The translations under genes and the position numbers were made by a program. The notes beneath the pieces were generated by a model. The model did not search any database. It worked only from the letters and a program-made list of their open reading frames with translations, and had not been told where the DNA came from. Positions 25,005 through 38,479 of a DNA stretch of 64,000 nt are shown here, in pieces. The DNA lies in assembly GCA_003255065.1 (NCBI GenBank), contig QAOA01000112.1:1346522-1410521 (forward strand), read 5' to 3'. How positions within the stretch are numbered: the first letter of the stretch is position 1; each line of letters begins with the position of its first letter. This DNA is from Cercis canadensis. Lineage: Eukaryota; Streptophyta; Magnoliopsida; Fabales; Fabaceae.

Positions 25005-28000
25005 TCAAGAGTAGAGCAAGGAGTGCACTGGGGTGCCACTGTTAAGCATTAAGTTACATTGTTAGATTTTTGCCCAGTCTAACCAAGAAAAGAACTATGC
25101 ATGAAGATTTCTTCAGCACCGCGTCACGCTAGGCTCAAGAATACTGGATTGATATTCTTTGGTCCAAATATGCAGGGCGGGTAACAAAGGAAGTAACGTA
25201 GAAATTCTCACCTGTCACTCGCCTTCCCTTTTGCAATTTGCACACTGGGAATAGACAACTGATCGGGTTTATTTTCAAGGTGCCCTCTGGGACTGGGATT
25301 AAGGGGTTTATCCTGTCAACAAAAGATAAACTTAATACCAATAGCATGGTTTAGTAATATAAAAAAGGTACAACATTTATATTTACCATCAAAGACATTC
25401 CACTGTACGGCTGGGTGGAAGATGGGACATCTAGCTGTTGCGAGTTTCTCAAGAATCGATGTTCTAGTAAAACTGCAGCAGTTGTTCTCTCTGCTGGATT
25501 TCTTCTAAAGCAGCACCTCAGGAAATCTCTACCCTCTGATGATAATGTTTCAGGTATAGGAGGGGTATCCCTCATAACCTTAAACATGGCTGCAGCCTGC
25601 ATAAATAGATGAGAATTTGAGCAGGTTAACCAAAGAAGGACCTGTACAGAAACAGAATCTCTGCTAAATCACACGACACACAGAAAAGTTCCATGAAGAT
25701 GCTTTAAAATGGTCGTTAACCATAAACCATTAATCTTTTTTTTAATTTTTTTTATTTTTTTAAAAAGGATGCATCATCCTCCCTTGACAAACTTCTGCCT
25801 CCCGTATAAGCAGAAATAAAACCATGTCTAAATATATAGTTCTCAATGGATTCGAAAATTTAACACAATGGGGGGTTCTAGCACGAATCAGAATATCTAT
25901 TTTTTTTTTTTTTTTTACAGAAGTGGTCTGCAAAATAACCAATAAAAGAACCACAAAAGAAAATTTTCGCCAGTTGCTTACTCCTTCATACTCGCTCCAA
26001 GGAGGCTTCCCTGTGAACATTTCAATGATTGTACAACCCAAACTCCAAATATCAACAGCAAGAGCTAGATCTGAGCTGTTATCCTTTTGCATCACTGCTT
26101 GCATAAGCTGTATGAGAAAAAAGTTTCAGTAAGGAGTGGTATGAGAGATCAAAGAGTAATGTAGCGTAAGAATATACCTCTGGAGCCATCCAATATGGAC
26201 TTCCCTTCAAAGATAGATCAGCTACATGTCCAGTTAGCTGTCCAACAGAGAGATCCCAAATTATTCTACCAGAACTAATGTACAAATTAAGCTTACAAGA
26301 AGCACGTAATTTCAATAGCTCATAAATCTAAAAGTAAGCATCAGAGCATACAGTTACATGTTCAAGAAAGAAATTTACAAATGATATAATCAAATTATAT
26401 TGCAAGAAATCTCTTGAGACATGCACAGCTAGATCTGCTTTAATGGGGTGACACAATTGCAGAGTTCAACCAAGAGAAAGCAATTTCCAGAACAATAAAT
26501 TTGAGCCTTTCAATTTAAGGACCTGCATCTACTTCTTTGTAAAATAATTCAACAGTGTGCGTAGAAAAACATGATAACAAAATATAAAAAGTAGAGAACT
26601 TGTGCAATGAAAGAACCATCCTCTCCATAGGATGAGGACTGTGACTAGTAAAAAGTCTATTATGCAGACAAGAAGTTTTAGAACTCACATGCTTGGCCAT
26701 CCCAAAGTCAGCAAGCTTAACAACCCCAGCAGAATCAACAAGTAGGTTAGCCCCTTTGATGTCCCTATAATACCAGAAAAGAAAAAAGTAAACATGGCAC
26801 AAAACTTTCAAAAACCAAACTAAATCAACAATTTCCCTTAAAAATAATCATATTCCACCAAATAATATTTGCACAATATCTTAAGGAAATTTCATATAAT
26901 AGTTGGTTCCGTAGCTCTTGCTATGCAGAATATCGAGCCACAGTACCTATGAATTGTCTTTTTGCTATGCAAATAAGCCAACCCAGAAAGAATATGTCGA
27001 GTGAAATTTCGTACAACCGATTCTGTTATGGCACCACAATGTTCACGGACATATTTATTAATTGAACCGGGATGGACATATTCCAGATAAATATAAAACC
27101 GGTCTTCGACCTGCAAATACATAACCCAAATAAGTTTTATGGCTGCTATAGAAATAAGTAATTGACCATGGAAACCTAATCATGAATTGGGAGATGGCTT
27201 ACTATTTCACTACCATAATACTGCACAATGTTTGGATGTTTCAGCTGGCTAAGAAGTTTGATTTCCTGACAAGAAAAAAAGGAAATAAAGTAGTAAGAAG
27301 GAGTTTGAGGCATCTGAATGGTAGAAATAAATCGTTGATGATGATAAAGACAATAGTGATAAGTAATGGACAACCTGCTCTAACTGTCTTATACACTCCG
27401 CAGATTTAGGATCATCAGGAAATAATTCTACTTCCTTCATCGCACATAATGCTCCAGTTTCCCTGTCAAGAGAGAAAATCTGTTTCAGTTCCTAAGAAGG
27501 AAGAGAAGGAAAGAACATAAAATACTTGTGAAAAGAAATTTATATACCTATTGGTGGCAACATAAACACTTCCAAATGTACCACGCCCAATGAGTTTGCC
27601 TTTTTGCCATTGGCTTTTCATTGGCAGGGAGTCGGACTTAGCCAAAGCTTGGGAATAGTTATGAGATGGTGAAGGCAAGCCTGCCCCAGGAGGCAGGGGT
27701 AAGGGGTGAACGTTGACAGGGCCATTACTGTCACGACGTACCTCCAGGGATAACCTAGGATGTATTGGTGATGAAGGTCTACTAGGGCTTCTGGGATTTG
27801 GCAGAGGACTTATCCCCCGTGGACTGTGATGGGGAGAATTATCAGAGCCTAATGCAGTTAAATCAAAGAATGCAGGAGGTGGCTGCCCTGCTGAGGCTTC
27901 TGAGATGGGCATCTCTGGTGCAGACCAGAATTGATTTCCTTTAGGAGCCACATAGTGATAATGCACAAAATCACCAGTTCTCACTTTCTGTGAGCTCACT

Positions 28001-29089
28001 GTTTTGGGACTGGCAAAAGGACTAGTTGGAGCACTCCTGGAGTTATCACGAGCGTTTTCAGAACCACTCAGGTCTTGATTCACCACCCTAGATGATAGCT
28101 CCATATTTCTCCTCGTGTCTTGGCCGGCAAAAACACTGTAAAGAGATTCAGGCCATTGTTAACAAACTCTCAAAGGTTAGCCAATGCAGCAAGCAAACAC
28201 CATTTCAAAAACAAAGTATATTATCTTCTGCTAACAACACAGTAAAAATGCAAAAATGTCATACAAGTAAGTAAATCAACAAATAACCAACACACAAGCC
28301 TGAGTTTGTTGCATCAGCAATCAAATGTTTAAATACTACATTTTTAGCCAAGAAACATGCATTCTTCCAAAAAATTTAGATTTAACGTATTACACGACAA
28401 CCGTAGACATGAAGAAGTACACATTTTAACCAATCCATCAGGGTCTCGAACCAATGATTGGAATAGTAATTTAGATACGCAATTGTGATTCCCTCGCTCT
28501 TCAGTCAAAGAAGGGGGAAAATAGAAGGATAGTCGTAGTAAATGGATATAAAGAAGAAAAAATAAAAAATTTACCTCCGCATCCGAAAGCCAGGAGAGAT
28601 TCCATCGAGAGCAACATCAGGTCTATCTGCGGCGGTGGTGGTGGTTGGGGCATGTACAGATTTAGGCGAAGGGAGAGGGCAGTCACCGTCTTTCTGGCGA
28701 AGTAAGGATTCGGGCAAGGGCAAGGGCTGAGGCGCAACAGAAGTTGATGATGATGAGGATGTAGTAGAGCGAATGTAGGTGCGGTCATAAGAGCTAGGCG
28801 AAGACAAAGGAATAAGGTTGTCATCCTCCGAGTCTTGCCACGACCTCGGAGGGGACTTGCCATCATGGTCACCTATAGGACGCAGCTTCTTGCCCCGGTT
28901 ACACTTTTTCCCGGTACCCCAAAGCCAACCAGAGGTACCACCAGCGCCAGCAGCCCCACGGGTAGCATCGCCGGTTTTCTTCTTTGGGTGGCCAGCATCG
29001 ACAACGGGGGAGGAGGAAGAGGGGGTATAGCATTTGAGGGTGGAAGAAGAATTGGAAGGGGAGAAGGAAATGGTGGGTAACCAACGCAT
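25005..29089 (-). CDS. MAPKKK5: MAPKKK5-like mitogen-activated protein kinase kinase kinase
   Basis: MEKK-type MAP3K. In Arabidopsis MAPKKK5 links chitin receptor signalling to MKK4/5-MPK3/6. Exons: 28575-29089, 27548-28135, 27375-27462, 27203-27265, 26947-27110, 26689-26764, 26178-26237, 25982-26107, 25387-25596, 25212-25312, 25005-25038 (2025 nt, 674 aa). The N-terminus [12 protein letters not shown] matches the MAPKKK3/5 group, followed by a long Ser/Pro-rich regulatory region (residues about 10-340) with many Ser-Pro sites. Kinase landmarks are [103 protein letters not shown] and RNPAERTTA. The last exon is uncertain: the in-phase splice gives an early stop at 25005, while a family-like STLEALP motif lies in another frame of the same exon. 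Confidence 0.93.
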
Positions 29090-29240
29090 GGTGAATTGAA
29101 GAGGAAGCGAAAGAGAATAATGTGCTGTGCTTCATGATCAAAGGGGACGGACGAACAAGTCTACGGGTAATAGAGAAGCACAGAAGAGGAGGAGGAGAGC
29201 CATGGTGGATAAGGGGGTTACACGGTTAATGTGGTCTTAG

Positions 29241-29359
29241 TTGGAATTGGAATTGGAATTGGAATTGAATGAATTTACAAGGGAGAGAAAGAAAGAAAGG
29301 GAAGGAACAAATAACAGACTCACTATCTGTCCATCTCTCATTCTCTCTCTTCCTCTCTT

Positions 29360-29390
<31 letters not shown>
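29241..29390. repeat. microsatellites in the MAPKKK5 leader or promoter
   Basis: A (TTGGAA)n-type run at 29241-29267 and a perfect (CTGCGT)5 run at 29361-29390 lie 150-300 bp upstream of the MAPKKK5 ATG, with a CT-rich stretch between. They are probably in the 5' UTR or core promoter and are good length-polymorphism markers. Confidence 0.75.
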
Positions 29391-29451
29391 GTCTGGATCT
29401 AGAAGGAGAACAAGAACTTTAGCCTTTTTTATTATCTTATTTATTTTTTGA

Positions 29452-31633
29452 AATAAAATTAGTGAAAAATGGTTAATTCAGCTATTTTAGATATGGTAGT
29501 TAGCTCCCGCCAGATGGGTATTCCACCTACGTTCCCTCGGAGCAAACAAGTCACAACAGTGAGTGGAGATGACACATTGCAGATCATACGCGAATGAATC
29601 CCACACGACATTAACAGATTTTAGTTTAATCCAAGCCTGCTCAAGTTGTAATTACATTAATAGATTAATTATGTTGTATGTGTATTTCTTTTTCTTTTAT
29701 TATTTTCTAGAATTTTGACTTTAATAAATTAATCATAAAAATTAAATATATTTTAACTTAGCATGTCGTATTCACCGTACACAATTTATTTTTATAAAAT
29801 TAAATGTGTCATGTCACACTTATAAGTTCATAACTTTTAAATGTCCACGTCATTCTCAAATCCTTTCATATATACAAATGATTTGGCATGATATAAGCAT
29901 GAACTACCGCACTTAATAATAATTAACAAAAAATAAATAAAATCGTAACTATCCTTCATGTGTCTGTTGGCCAGATAATTGGCAAGCATTATTATTTATT
30001 TATTTATTTATTTGCAAATGAATTGGCAAAAATCATTAATTAATCATCAAATAAGTATTGACAACTCTTATTAAAAAAAAAAAAAAGTATTAACAACTCA
30101 AAGAATAGAAATCGGAATTTAATGGTTAAGGGAATTTAAAAATTTTCTAATCATTGGCAAACTGCAATTGATTTTGTGTAGAACATTATCGTACATTTTC
30201 AATTATATATCAAATTCTCTCCTTGTCCTAACATTTCATCCTATCTGACCTTAACACTAAATTATGTAGTTTTTTTTTTTTTTTTTATTAAAACTCCAAG
30301 ATACGTTGTCATGAACTCGATGTTGCAAATAGCCCAATCGAAGTCCTGCAGAATTGTTCATCTAGAGCGAAATCCATCGTACGCATGAAAATTTCATATG
30401 TCGGATGTATTTTGCTAGTCCCATGTTTATATAGCAAAAATTTATTAAAATAATATCATTACCGTTGGCAATAGTATTAATTAATTAACGCTTCTTCATG
30501 TAATTATCACTACTATTGCAAACTGATAAGCTCTGTTTGTCAACCTACATGGTCAAAAGTATGAGTGACACAATAATACTATGGAATAAAGTGAAACTTT
30601 TTTAAAAAAAACTCTTTTCTCATAAAGCAAGCCTTGACGTTGTCATTCAAGAGAAAATTGAAGAACTATGTGAAAAACATCAATATCTTACTCTTCCAAA
30701 AGCAAGAAGGAGTCAAAATCTTGGAATTAATTCATGGTCACCTAGAATTGACCATTGACCAAGCCTCGGCTTAATTACGCAAACCTATTAATTGTTTGAT
30801 TTGTTCTTTTCACAAACACTTTCATAGTGCATCAGCTTGCAGTGAACTGCGCAAGACAGACTTTGACACTTGGCGTCTTCCCGTGTCGTGTCAACGCTTA
30901 TAATAGTGATGAACATATGCCGCCATGTTTGACTTTATGGTTATGGATGCGAAGTAACTATGGCTACCAAATAACAGTGACGATTGTCTTAGAGAGCACG
31001 ACCCTGCAGAAGCAATCTCCCGCCAAACCAAATGTAAAAAAGTAGTAACGTATTCAGGCAACCAACAGCATGCAACTATTAATTCATTCAGTTAGCAAGA
31101 TTCAATGATTCATCCATGTTTCATCATAAACATAAAATCTGTCTGATATCATTCTTCTTTAACGTAGCTATCTGAGATTACCAAGTGGGAAGGGGGATTT
31201 AGTCAAGTTTACTGGGTCCTCTCAAAACAGCAATCCCAGGAGACCTCCAACACAAAATCTGAAAAAATTCTTCACTTGGGGTTGTCAGCCAGCCGGCGAC
31301 ACAATTTAAAATGAAATGAAATGCCAGATTAAAAGACTGCCTGTAACGTGCCTAATCATGTTCAAGAACTAAAACTATGACATTCATACATGCTTTCCAA
31401 CATGGAACACAGAATTTAATAATTCATTTGAAATCAACAGCTACCTATATTGCCATTCCTGTCAAAGATCAAAAACATACAATTGATGTGACATGCAGAC
31501 GTTTGTACTCATCACTGCTACAACAAACTACTCAATCAAGGTGTTAACGACTTGTTTATTTGGAAATTTCCTCTCTGCCTCTTCATTTCTCCTTATGAAT
31601 GTTGCTGGTAAAATTTAGCATACTACTTAGTGC
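29452..31633. other. gene-free interval between MAPKKK5 and bL25
   Basis: AT-rich DNA with (TATT)n near 29.99 kb and poly-T near 30.27 kb. No coding signal, RNA gene or complete transposon was recognised. The segment from about 31.1 to 31.6 kb is probably the bL25 3' UTR. Confidence 0.55.
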
Positions 31634-34067
31634 TTACTCATCAACAGGTTCTTGGTTTCCCACACTTGTCGGAACTATTTTACATATGGGCATGTTTTCA
31701 TTCTTACTCAGAAGCTTCAAGGACGGATGAACCTCTATATCACGCATGAACACCCTATCTCCAACATCTAGATTGCTCACGTCCACCTCAATTTTTGTAG
31801 GAATGTGCTCAGCTGGACAAAGATATTTGAGACTAGTTCTAATCCGGTTCAGATAGCCCCCTGTAATGGCATAAAATGTTAAAAACAAATCAATATTAGC
31901 ATTAGAACTACATTAAACATCCAATTTGATATTAATCTTTGAACAGTTTCAAAAAAAAAAAAAAAACATATAAACAGGATATCCAGGGCATTGATATAAA
32001 CTACGAGTCTCCAATTTTGAAAGACTGGCATATTTTACCAAAACATACAATTAAGAGGACACTGAGTGGTTGACCAATCTTACCAGCAGTCTTCCCATGG
32101 CATCCTCCATCCACTACCTCAATTTAATAGGAGGAAGGAAACAACGCAGTTGATAGCAAAACACATTTACAATTCCAAAATTCATTAGACTTTCAAAGCT
32201 GTAGAGAAGCTACATATTCATCTTCAATATACTTTTTAACGGTCAAGAAACTGCACATAATATTACTTTTTAATGACATTTTGAGAAGTTACCGTCTATC
32301 CTCAAGTTTTTCTCTTTTCTTTTTAACATCAAATAACTTATCCAGCAGCACTTATTAGATTGTTTTGGTTTTTTCCAAGGATCTCTGAAAAGATTGACCA
32401 TTTAACAAGTAACATTCTGACATAACAGACTGTTTAACCTATATCTGCTGAATAGCCTCTGTAACCAATGCATTTGAATATTATTTCTCTCAGCTCACCA
32501 GCAAGAACAAGAACGCATAAGAAGGAATAGAAGTTCACAGAAACAAATTCACAGTTCAAAGAACAACAATTTTTGAGACATCAATATTTGAAAGAACATC
32601 TTCAGACAACGATGTTAGAATAAATAAATGTCTACGAGCAACAAATAGGAAGACCATAATATGATTAGCTCTAGCTCCCATTTTGGGCTTCCCTTAGGAC
32701 TGCTACATAACAGAAACTTAAAGAACGAGCTGCAGGGAAATCCAAGGCAAGAGGCATTTCATGCAACCTTACAAAATACAACAAACATGCCGTATACTTG
32801 GTCATAGATATCACAATTTTTAAGCGATCTCTAACCAAATATGCCTATGTTGCCCATACTTTTACTTGGAAGCTAGTAAATGAAAGTCTTTCAAGTTCTT
32901 GACTTATCCTGTGAAATTAATTACTAAAAAGAATAACTCTGAATTTCCAAATGCAAAAGAAGTCTGAGATGGAAAATATCTGAGGAACAATCAGGATCCT
33001 TGGGATTTTCTTTCCCTTCCCCCAACTGTTAAGAACAATGTTACGGAAATTTGAAGCTACCAGAGCAATCTCCTATTGACTATTGCATGATACAGTGACT
33101 CAACCAAAAAAAACAATAATAATAAAATTAAAACAAATTCATACCTCGGTGGTCCAATGGTTATCATACCCCCAAACTTTCGGAAATAGTTGCAAATGAA
33201 TGGTTATTATTCACATTGAGAGATTGCTCTGGACGGTTTCATAGTAAGCATAAAGCTCTCCTATCAGCTACGAAAGAAGTATAACAAAATATCCATTTCT
33301 AGAAAACAGGAAAAAAAAATGGATTGGAATTAAGGCAATGAAACCATATACATGCATGCATTGCATATCTTCCTTCGTCTAATCAAATTTGGGGCCAACT
33401 AGCAGTACATACCCCAAATCATCAAAATGTATATGAAAGCTGAAAAAATTACCTTTCAGGAGACCAGGACATGCATCTTCGCCTTTGAGAACAACAGGCA
33501 CGTCTACCTTCAACTCCTGCCCATCTTCAGCCCAAACAAACACCATATTGAGGATTTTCCCACTCTCTTTGTCCCTATGAATCTATAGAAAAGATGAAGA
33601 AAAATAGAATTACAATTTAAAACAAACAAACAAAAAAAATATCTTCAATTAGTAATGAGTCTACTTAAAAAATAAACCTTAATGGGTAGGACTGTTCCGG
33701 ATTCGAGTAGATGAGAAGATCCAGAGCCAGCACGGATCTGGAGAGGAAACCGGGTCGAGTAGAAGAAAGGAAGTTCCACGGAATTGAGTATCGCCTTAAT
33801 CTGCTTCCACTCAGCGGTAAGCAAATGCTTCTTCGATAGCGATCGGACTCCGGGATCTTTATCGAGAATATTCTGGTAGAAAACGACGGCAGGTATTCTA
33901 CCTTGCAATCTATCTCTTGCGGAGACTCTACTGCCGGTACACTCTCTTGGGATGGCTTGGATCGTGTGGTAATAAGCATATTGAAATCTCAATAAGAACG
34001 ACGAATCCCAACGGCCGTTCGTCACCGTTTTAAAGTGGCCAGTAGCGGAGCGCCACCATGTCGCCAT
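31634..34067 (-). CDS. bL25-family organellar ribosomal protein
   Basis: Ribosomal protein L25/glutaminyl-tRNA synthetase anticodon-binding-like beta-barrel protein, homologous to the Arabidopsis protein annotated as L25-like; it probably binds 5S-like rRNA regions in mitochondrial (or plastid) ribosomes. Exons 33678-34067, 33453-33582, 31634-31860 (747 nt, 248 aa) join in phase. The frame is open to an upstream ATG at 34190. I chose the ATG at 34067 because it gives a targeting-like start (MATWWRSATGHF, basic and hydroxylated, no acidic residues) and because the upstream stretch contains TGGGCC promoter motifs. Landmarks are SARDRLQGRIPAVVFYQ (the bL25 entry motif), LLESGTVLPIK, DGQELKVDVPVVLKGEDACP and IEVDVSNLDVGDRVFMRDIE. 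Intron 2 is long (about 1.6 kb). It ends with Glu at the stop. Confidence 0.92.
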
Positions 34068-34160
34068 GATCGTTGTCGCTGCAAATCTGGTGTCTAAGAG
34101 CAAACCCGTGGTCGGGGTTCGAGGACTCTCAGAGGGTTTTGAGATTCGGGGTTTAAGGTT

Positions 34161-34343
34161 CTGGGCCTTAGCTGGACCTATTTGGGCCATTATTTACTGT
34201 AGACTTGGTTAATATTGGACTATCTTATAATTGACTTTGAAACCTACTGGCCTACTTACTTGAACTAAGTTTGGGCCCAAAGTAAACTCAATTTGAACAT
34301 ATTCTTGCCTCAAAATACACTCTACGTAATTCTAAGCCCAACA
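34161..34343. promoter_or_regulatory. cluster of TGGGCC/GCCCA (site II) elements upstream of bL25
   Basis: Motifs ctgggcctta (34161), tttgggccat (34181), ttgggcccaa (34271, palindromic) and aagcccaac (about 34335) lie within 280 bp upstream of the chosen start. Site II elements bind TCP factors and are enriched in plant ribosomal and mitochondrial protein gene promoters. This fits the gene's role and supports the downstream start codon. Confidence 0.6.
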
Positions 34344-36582
34344 AAAATAAATTTCCAGCTATCAGCCATCGAAACTAGCTTTAATAAGTTTGTAACCAAA
34401 AAGAAAAAATGTTACCACTAATATGATGTAAATTAGTTGGAAATAGATACATTATTGACAAAGGAGAATGATATGCAACGTCGAAACTTTCAACAGGTAA
34501 AAGAAAATAATGAAGGTAAATTTTTACCCATTTAAAAATTTTACCTTCCGGAAAAAATTTGAAATAGAGGATTCAGAAATGGACAAACTAGAGAAACCGG
34601 ATGGGGTGGATTTCTTGTGATTGTATTTTTCTGTATAGACAAATAGCCCATCAATGAAAAGTTGAGTTAAGTCGGTTTACCACTTCTATATAACGCCCAA
34701 AAGAAATGGCATTCTAAATTATTGTTTTTTGGTGTAAGATATTATAAATCATTTTTTTCGTAATAGATATGTCAGTTTTAAAAGAATATATACTTGTTTT
34801 CTCTGTTGAGTAATAATGACCTTATATGTGACACAGAGTCATACAATAATTTATCTTCCTTCTAATGCATTAATGACAATTGACAATCATATGCATTTAT
34901 CAAAACATATCCCAAATTGCTTTCAAGTTTCAAGCCATCGGTGATGCTTCAATACTCGGTGAGTAGTGGATTTTGTATAACTACCCAGTTCTCAGCTGTA
35001 GACTCCAACCATCTTCTCACTACTTGTCAGTATTTTTCCATTTTAGAATAAGAAGTCATTTAATAGACATATGCTTTTGGAAAACATTCAGACAAGTAAA
35101 GTGAGCTGAAAAAAAGCTCCATTTGTTTTACAATAAATAACTTTGATGATCAAAATAATTTCTTACAATATATTTTTGGATAAGAATACTTTATAAGAAA
35201 TAATTTTACTTTAAATTTTTTTATAAATTCCTAGTGTTTGATTTGTCATAAGAAATAAGAAAAAAAATTTGCTCTTTCCCTTCTTAAACAATATAACTAT
35301 ATATAACCATGAATCAATAAATAAATTTTATTCTTTTTTTTGGAAATTAAATAGAGGAAGCTTCTTTTTTTTTAATGTAAAGATATTAGAGAATTAAAAG
35401 TATAATTGTTGCACATAATATTAAATTTTTTATTTAATTTTGTTCAACTATCAATGAGTTATCATGTTTTCAAAACAAACTCTTCAAAACTTGTATTATC
35501 AATAACATATTCAAGTATTTTAGTGATGTAATTTTTTTAAATTTAGTGTTAATATCTTATAATTAACACATATTTGGTCCAATCATACAATTTAGCAACA
35601 CTTTATCTATAAATAATTTGTTTATATGTATTGTTTAATATGTTATAAGATAGAACTAAGGGAGATTGCAAAATTCTCTACACTTCAATATATATTTTTT
35701 TTGTTGGCAGAAGTTTATAGTGAAGAGAGATTACTCTATTTAAAGGCTAAAATATATCACAGGTCTCAGTGAGAATTTACAATAATATTTTTAAATTGTC
35801 TATTAAATAAGAACTGCTTACAATGAGAATTAAGTTTTAACCTTACAAATTAAGTAATTTAATTCTTAACGGCTGAACGAATCTAGTAGACTTTACTCTA
35901 CACTTCAATATGAATTAAAATTAAATAAGTATAAAATAAATCTAACCTAAAGTAAGAACTCTTTACCTCAAAGTAGCTAAAATCCCAGTTACCAACGAAA
36001 AGATGGTTAGCTATTCCTTTCCTTTGAAAAAGCAGTGTCAAAAGGTTAGTCAATGAGTGGGCATTGGTTGGGGGAGAGAACCAAAAGGTTGTTGTAGTAG
36101 TAGTAGTAGTAGTAGTAGTAGAGGAGCAGGAAGAGCAGACAACATACTAGACCAGGGGTCGTTAATGATAGCATCAGAATATTCATGTCATGCACTTAAT
36201 AAATATAATATAATAAAAATAATCATAAAGTTTCCTTGGTGTTCATTCATCATGTCAAATCCATGCACGTGATGAAGAACTTCCTAGTTCACCACAGTGC
36301 CCTCCTCGCCATCAAAAGTCAATATGGACAAAAGGAAATGAGAAGGAGAATTAGAGATTTGTAAACGAAAATAATTGAGGCAGATAAGACAAATTGCAGT
36401 GCTGTGAATGCATCTGCAGGGGCCACCTGGTCATGCAACAAAGTCATCACCTCCTAATATTTTATTACAGAGTTACTAAGTAAAAGTGGTAGCATTTTTC
36501 ACTATATATTCATTGTGTGAAGTGCTTGTTTTTAATTTCCTTTAATGACTTTTTTTTATTTTATTTTTTAATTTTATAAAAA

Positions 36583-37182
36583 GACCAGTTGGTGGAAGTT
36601 TGGTGGGACATGGGGGTATCGGTTCCTTTATTTCTGGGGTGGGTTGAATGAATTGGGTTTTGAAATGAAATAGAAACAAAAACAGAAACAAAAACAAAAA
36701 GAAGAACAGATAGAGACAAAATGAAAAGATGAAAACACCATTAATCCTAAATGTACCTTAGCCAGAAAGAAAAAAAGCATTTATTTAATGGAATGGATCC
36801 CTGTGTACGCAATTGCTCACCAACACACTGACTCACTGCACCCTTTCTGTACACACTGCTCCTTCTGCCTGATGATGCAGTCCTTNGACCAGTTGGTAGA
36901 AGTTTGGTGGGACATGGGGGTATCGGTTCCTTTATTTCTGGGGTGGGTTGAATGAATTGGGTTTTGAAATGAAATAGAAACAGAAACAAAAACAAAAAGA
37001 AGAACAGATAGAGACAAAATGAAAAGATGAAAACACCATTAATCCTAAATGTACCTTAGCCAGAAAGAAAAAAGCATTTATTTAATGGAATGGATCCCTG
37101 TGTACGCAATTGCTCACCAACACACTGACTCACTGCACCCTTTCTGTACACACTGCTCCTTCTGCCTGATGATGCAGTCCTT
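36583..37182. repeat. 300-bp direct copies around a single N at 36886
   Basis: Positions 36583-36885 and 36887-37182 are about 97% identical (gaccagttggt to gatgatgcagtcctt). They differ by an indel in the AAACAG/AAACAA run and single bases. Interpreted as uncollapsed overlapping contigs or alleles, not a tandem duplication. Confidence 0.88.
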
Positions 37183-38479
37183 CACCCACCATCATTCTCT
37201 TTCTTTCCTCCCTTTTGTCCCCTCCACCACTTTTTCTAATTTCTTTATTTTTTTTCCTCTCAACTTAATTAAACAAACTAATTTCTAGTTGCCCTAAAAC
37301 TGCTCAGCTAATTTATTTACCCTTTCCAGAATTGTTCTTACTTTACGAATTAATTAAGTCCTGAATACCACATCTGTGTCTGAAACAAATTAATAAGTAT
37401 AGTATAGTTTGAAAAATGGGGATGAGTTAGTCTTCTTATTAATTAGTATGTGTGAATTTCAATGCTTAAAGGGAGCTATTATTGCATTTGCACTCATCAA
37501 CTTAGTTTTCCTCAAACAGGCCATAATAAGTAGGTGCAAGTTGAGGACAATAGTATCATAAAGAAAAGCTGCACGTGGCATGAATTGAGCATTGTATATA
37601 GCAAGCCATAGGGATCGCAGTGGTGCTGATGTGTAACCACTCGAAGTTTGAAACTTTAAGCATAGGAAACCTAAAAGACTAGTTAAATATTAATAAGAGA
37701 TTAAAGACTCTTCTTTATTACTGCCAAGTTAACAAAGATATATAAGATAATATACTCTTGTCTTTTTTTCTGGTGAGAAAATTATTAATGTGAGGGGAGA
37801 AGGGATTTTAACCGGTTGAACAGAAGAGTTTTGGGGAAGAGAGAGACGGGGCGTGGAAGCTTAAGGTTTTGTCACTTCCAAGTGAATGAAAATGGAAAAA
37901 GCTCGTAAGCGGTCAATCCAAACGACTGTGCTGCATGTGCTTCAGAAGGAGAAGGGAAGAAACACTTTTTTTGTGTGTCTTTCAGTACGGTGTTTGACCG
38001 GGAATAGCAGGTCACCCCTTCCCCTCGTAACTCGTGCGTGCTCAATGTTCAATTGTTCATGCGAGCGAGCGAGCGAGCGAGGAAGCAAAGCAAGCAAGGT
38101 AGGTTTGGGGACGAGGGAGGGAAGGAAGGAAGGAAGAAGAGAGGGTAATTAATCACGAGTGAGATTACGAGAATGCCCTTATGTGCAGTAAGTACTAGTA
38201 GTACGTATGAAGGTTATGTAGAGACAACTGTCGCCTACGTGGTGGAGAGAGTACGGGAGTGGTGACAATGGGGTTGAAGCGCACGGTACACGGACGTGTG
38301 CTGCAGAAATAAAATACAATAATGATTGCGTTTGGCAGCAAAAGGCTGATCCCTGATCATCAACTTAACTATCAAACCGCAAATTCTCTCTCTTGTTATT
38401 CAAATGTGTCACGACCTTTTTTCCCCCCTTCTTCTCAACACTAATAAATGCAAGAATAACAAAACGGAATAGCAATAAA

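Noticed and set aside
33140..33180. box-A-like stretch (ctcggtggtccaatggtta)
   Set aside because: No box B or clover-leaf can be formed downstream; probably coincidental.
37886..38152. 88-codon frame upstream of LBD36
   Set aside because: The C-terminal half is encoded by GCGA and GGAA simple repeats; the composition is an artefact of low-complexity DNA.
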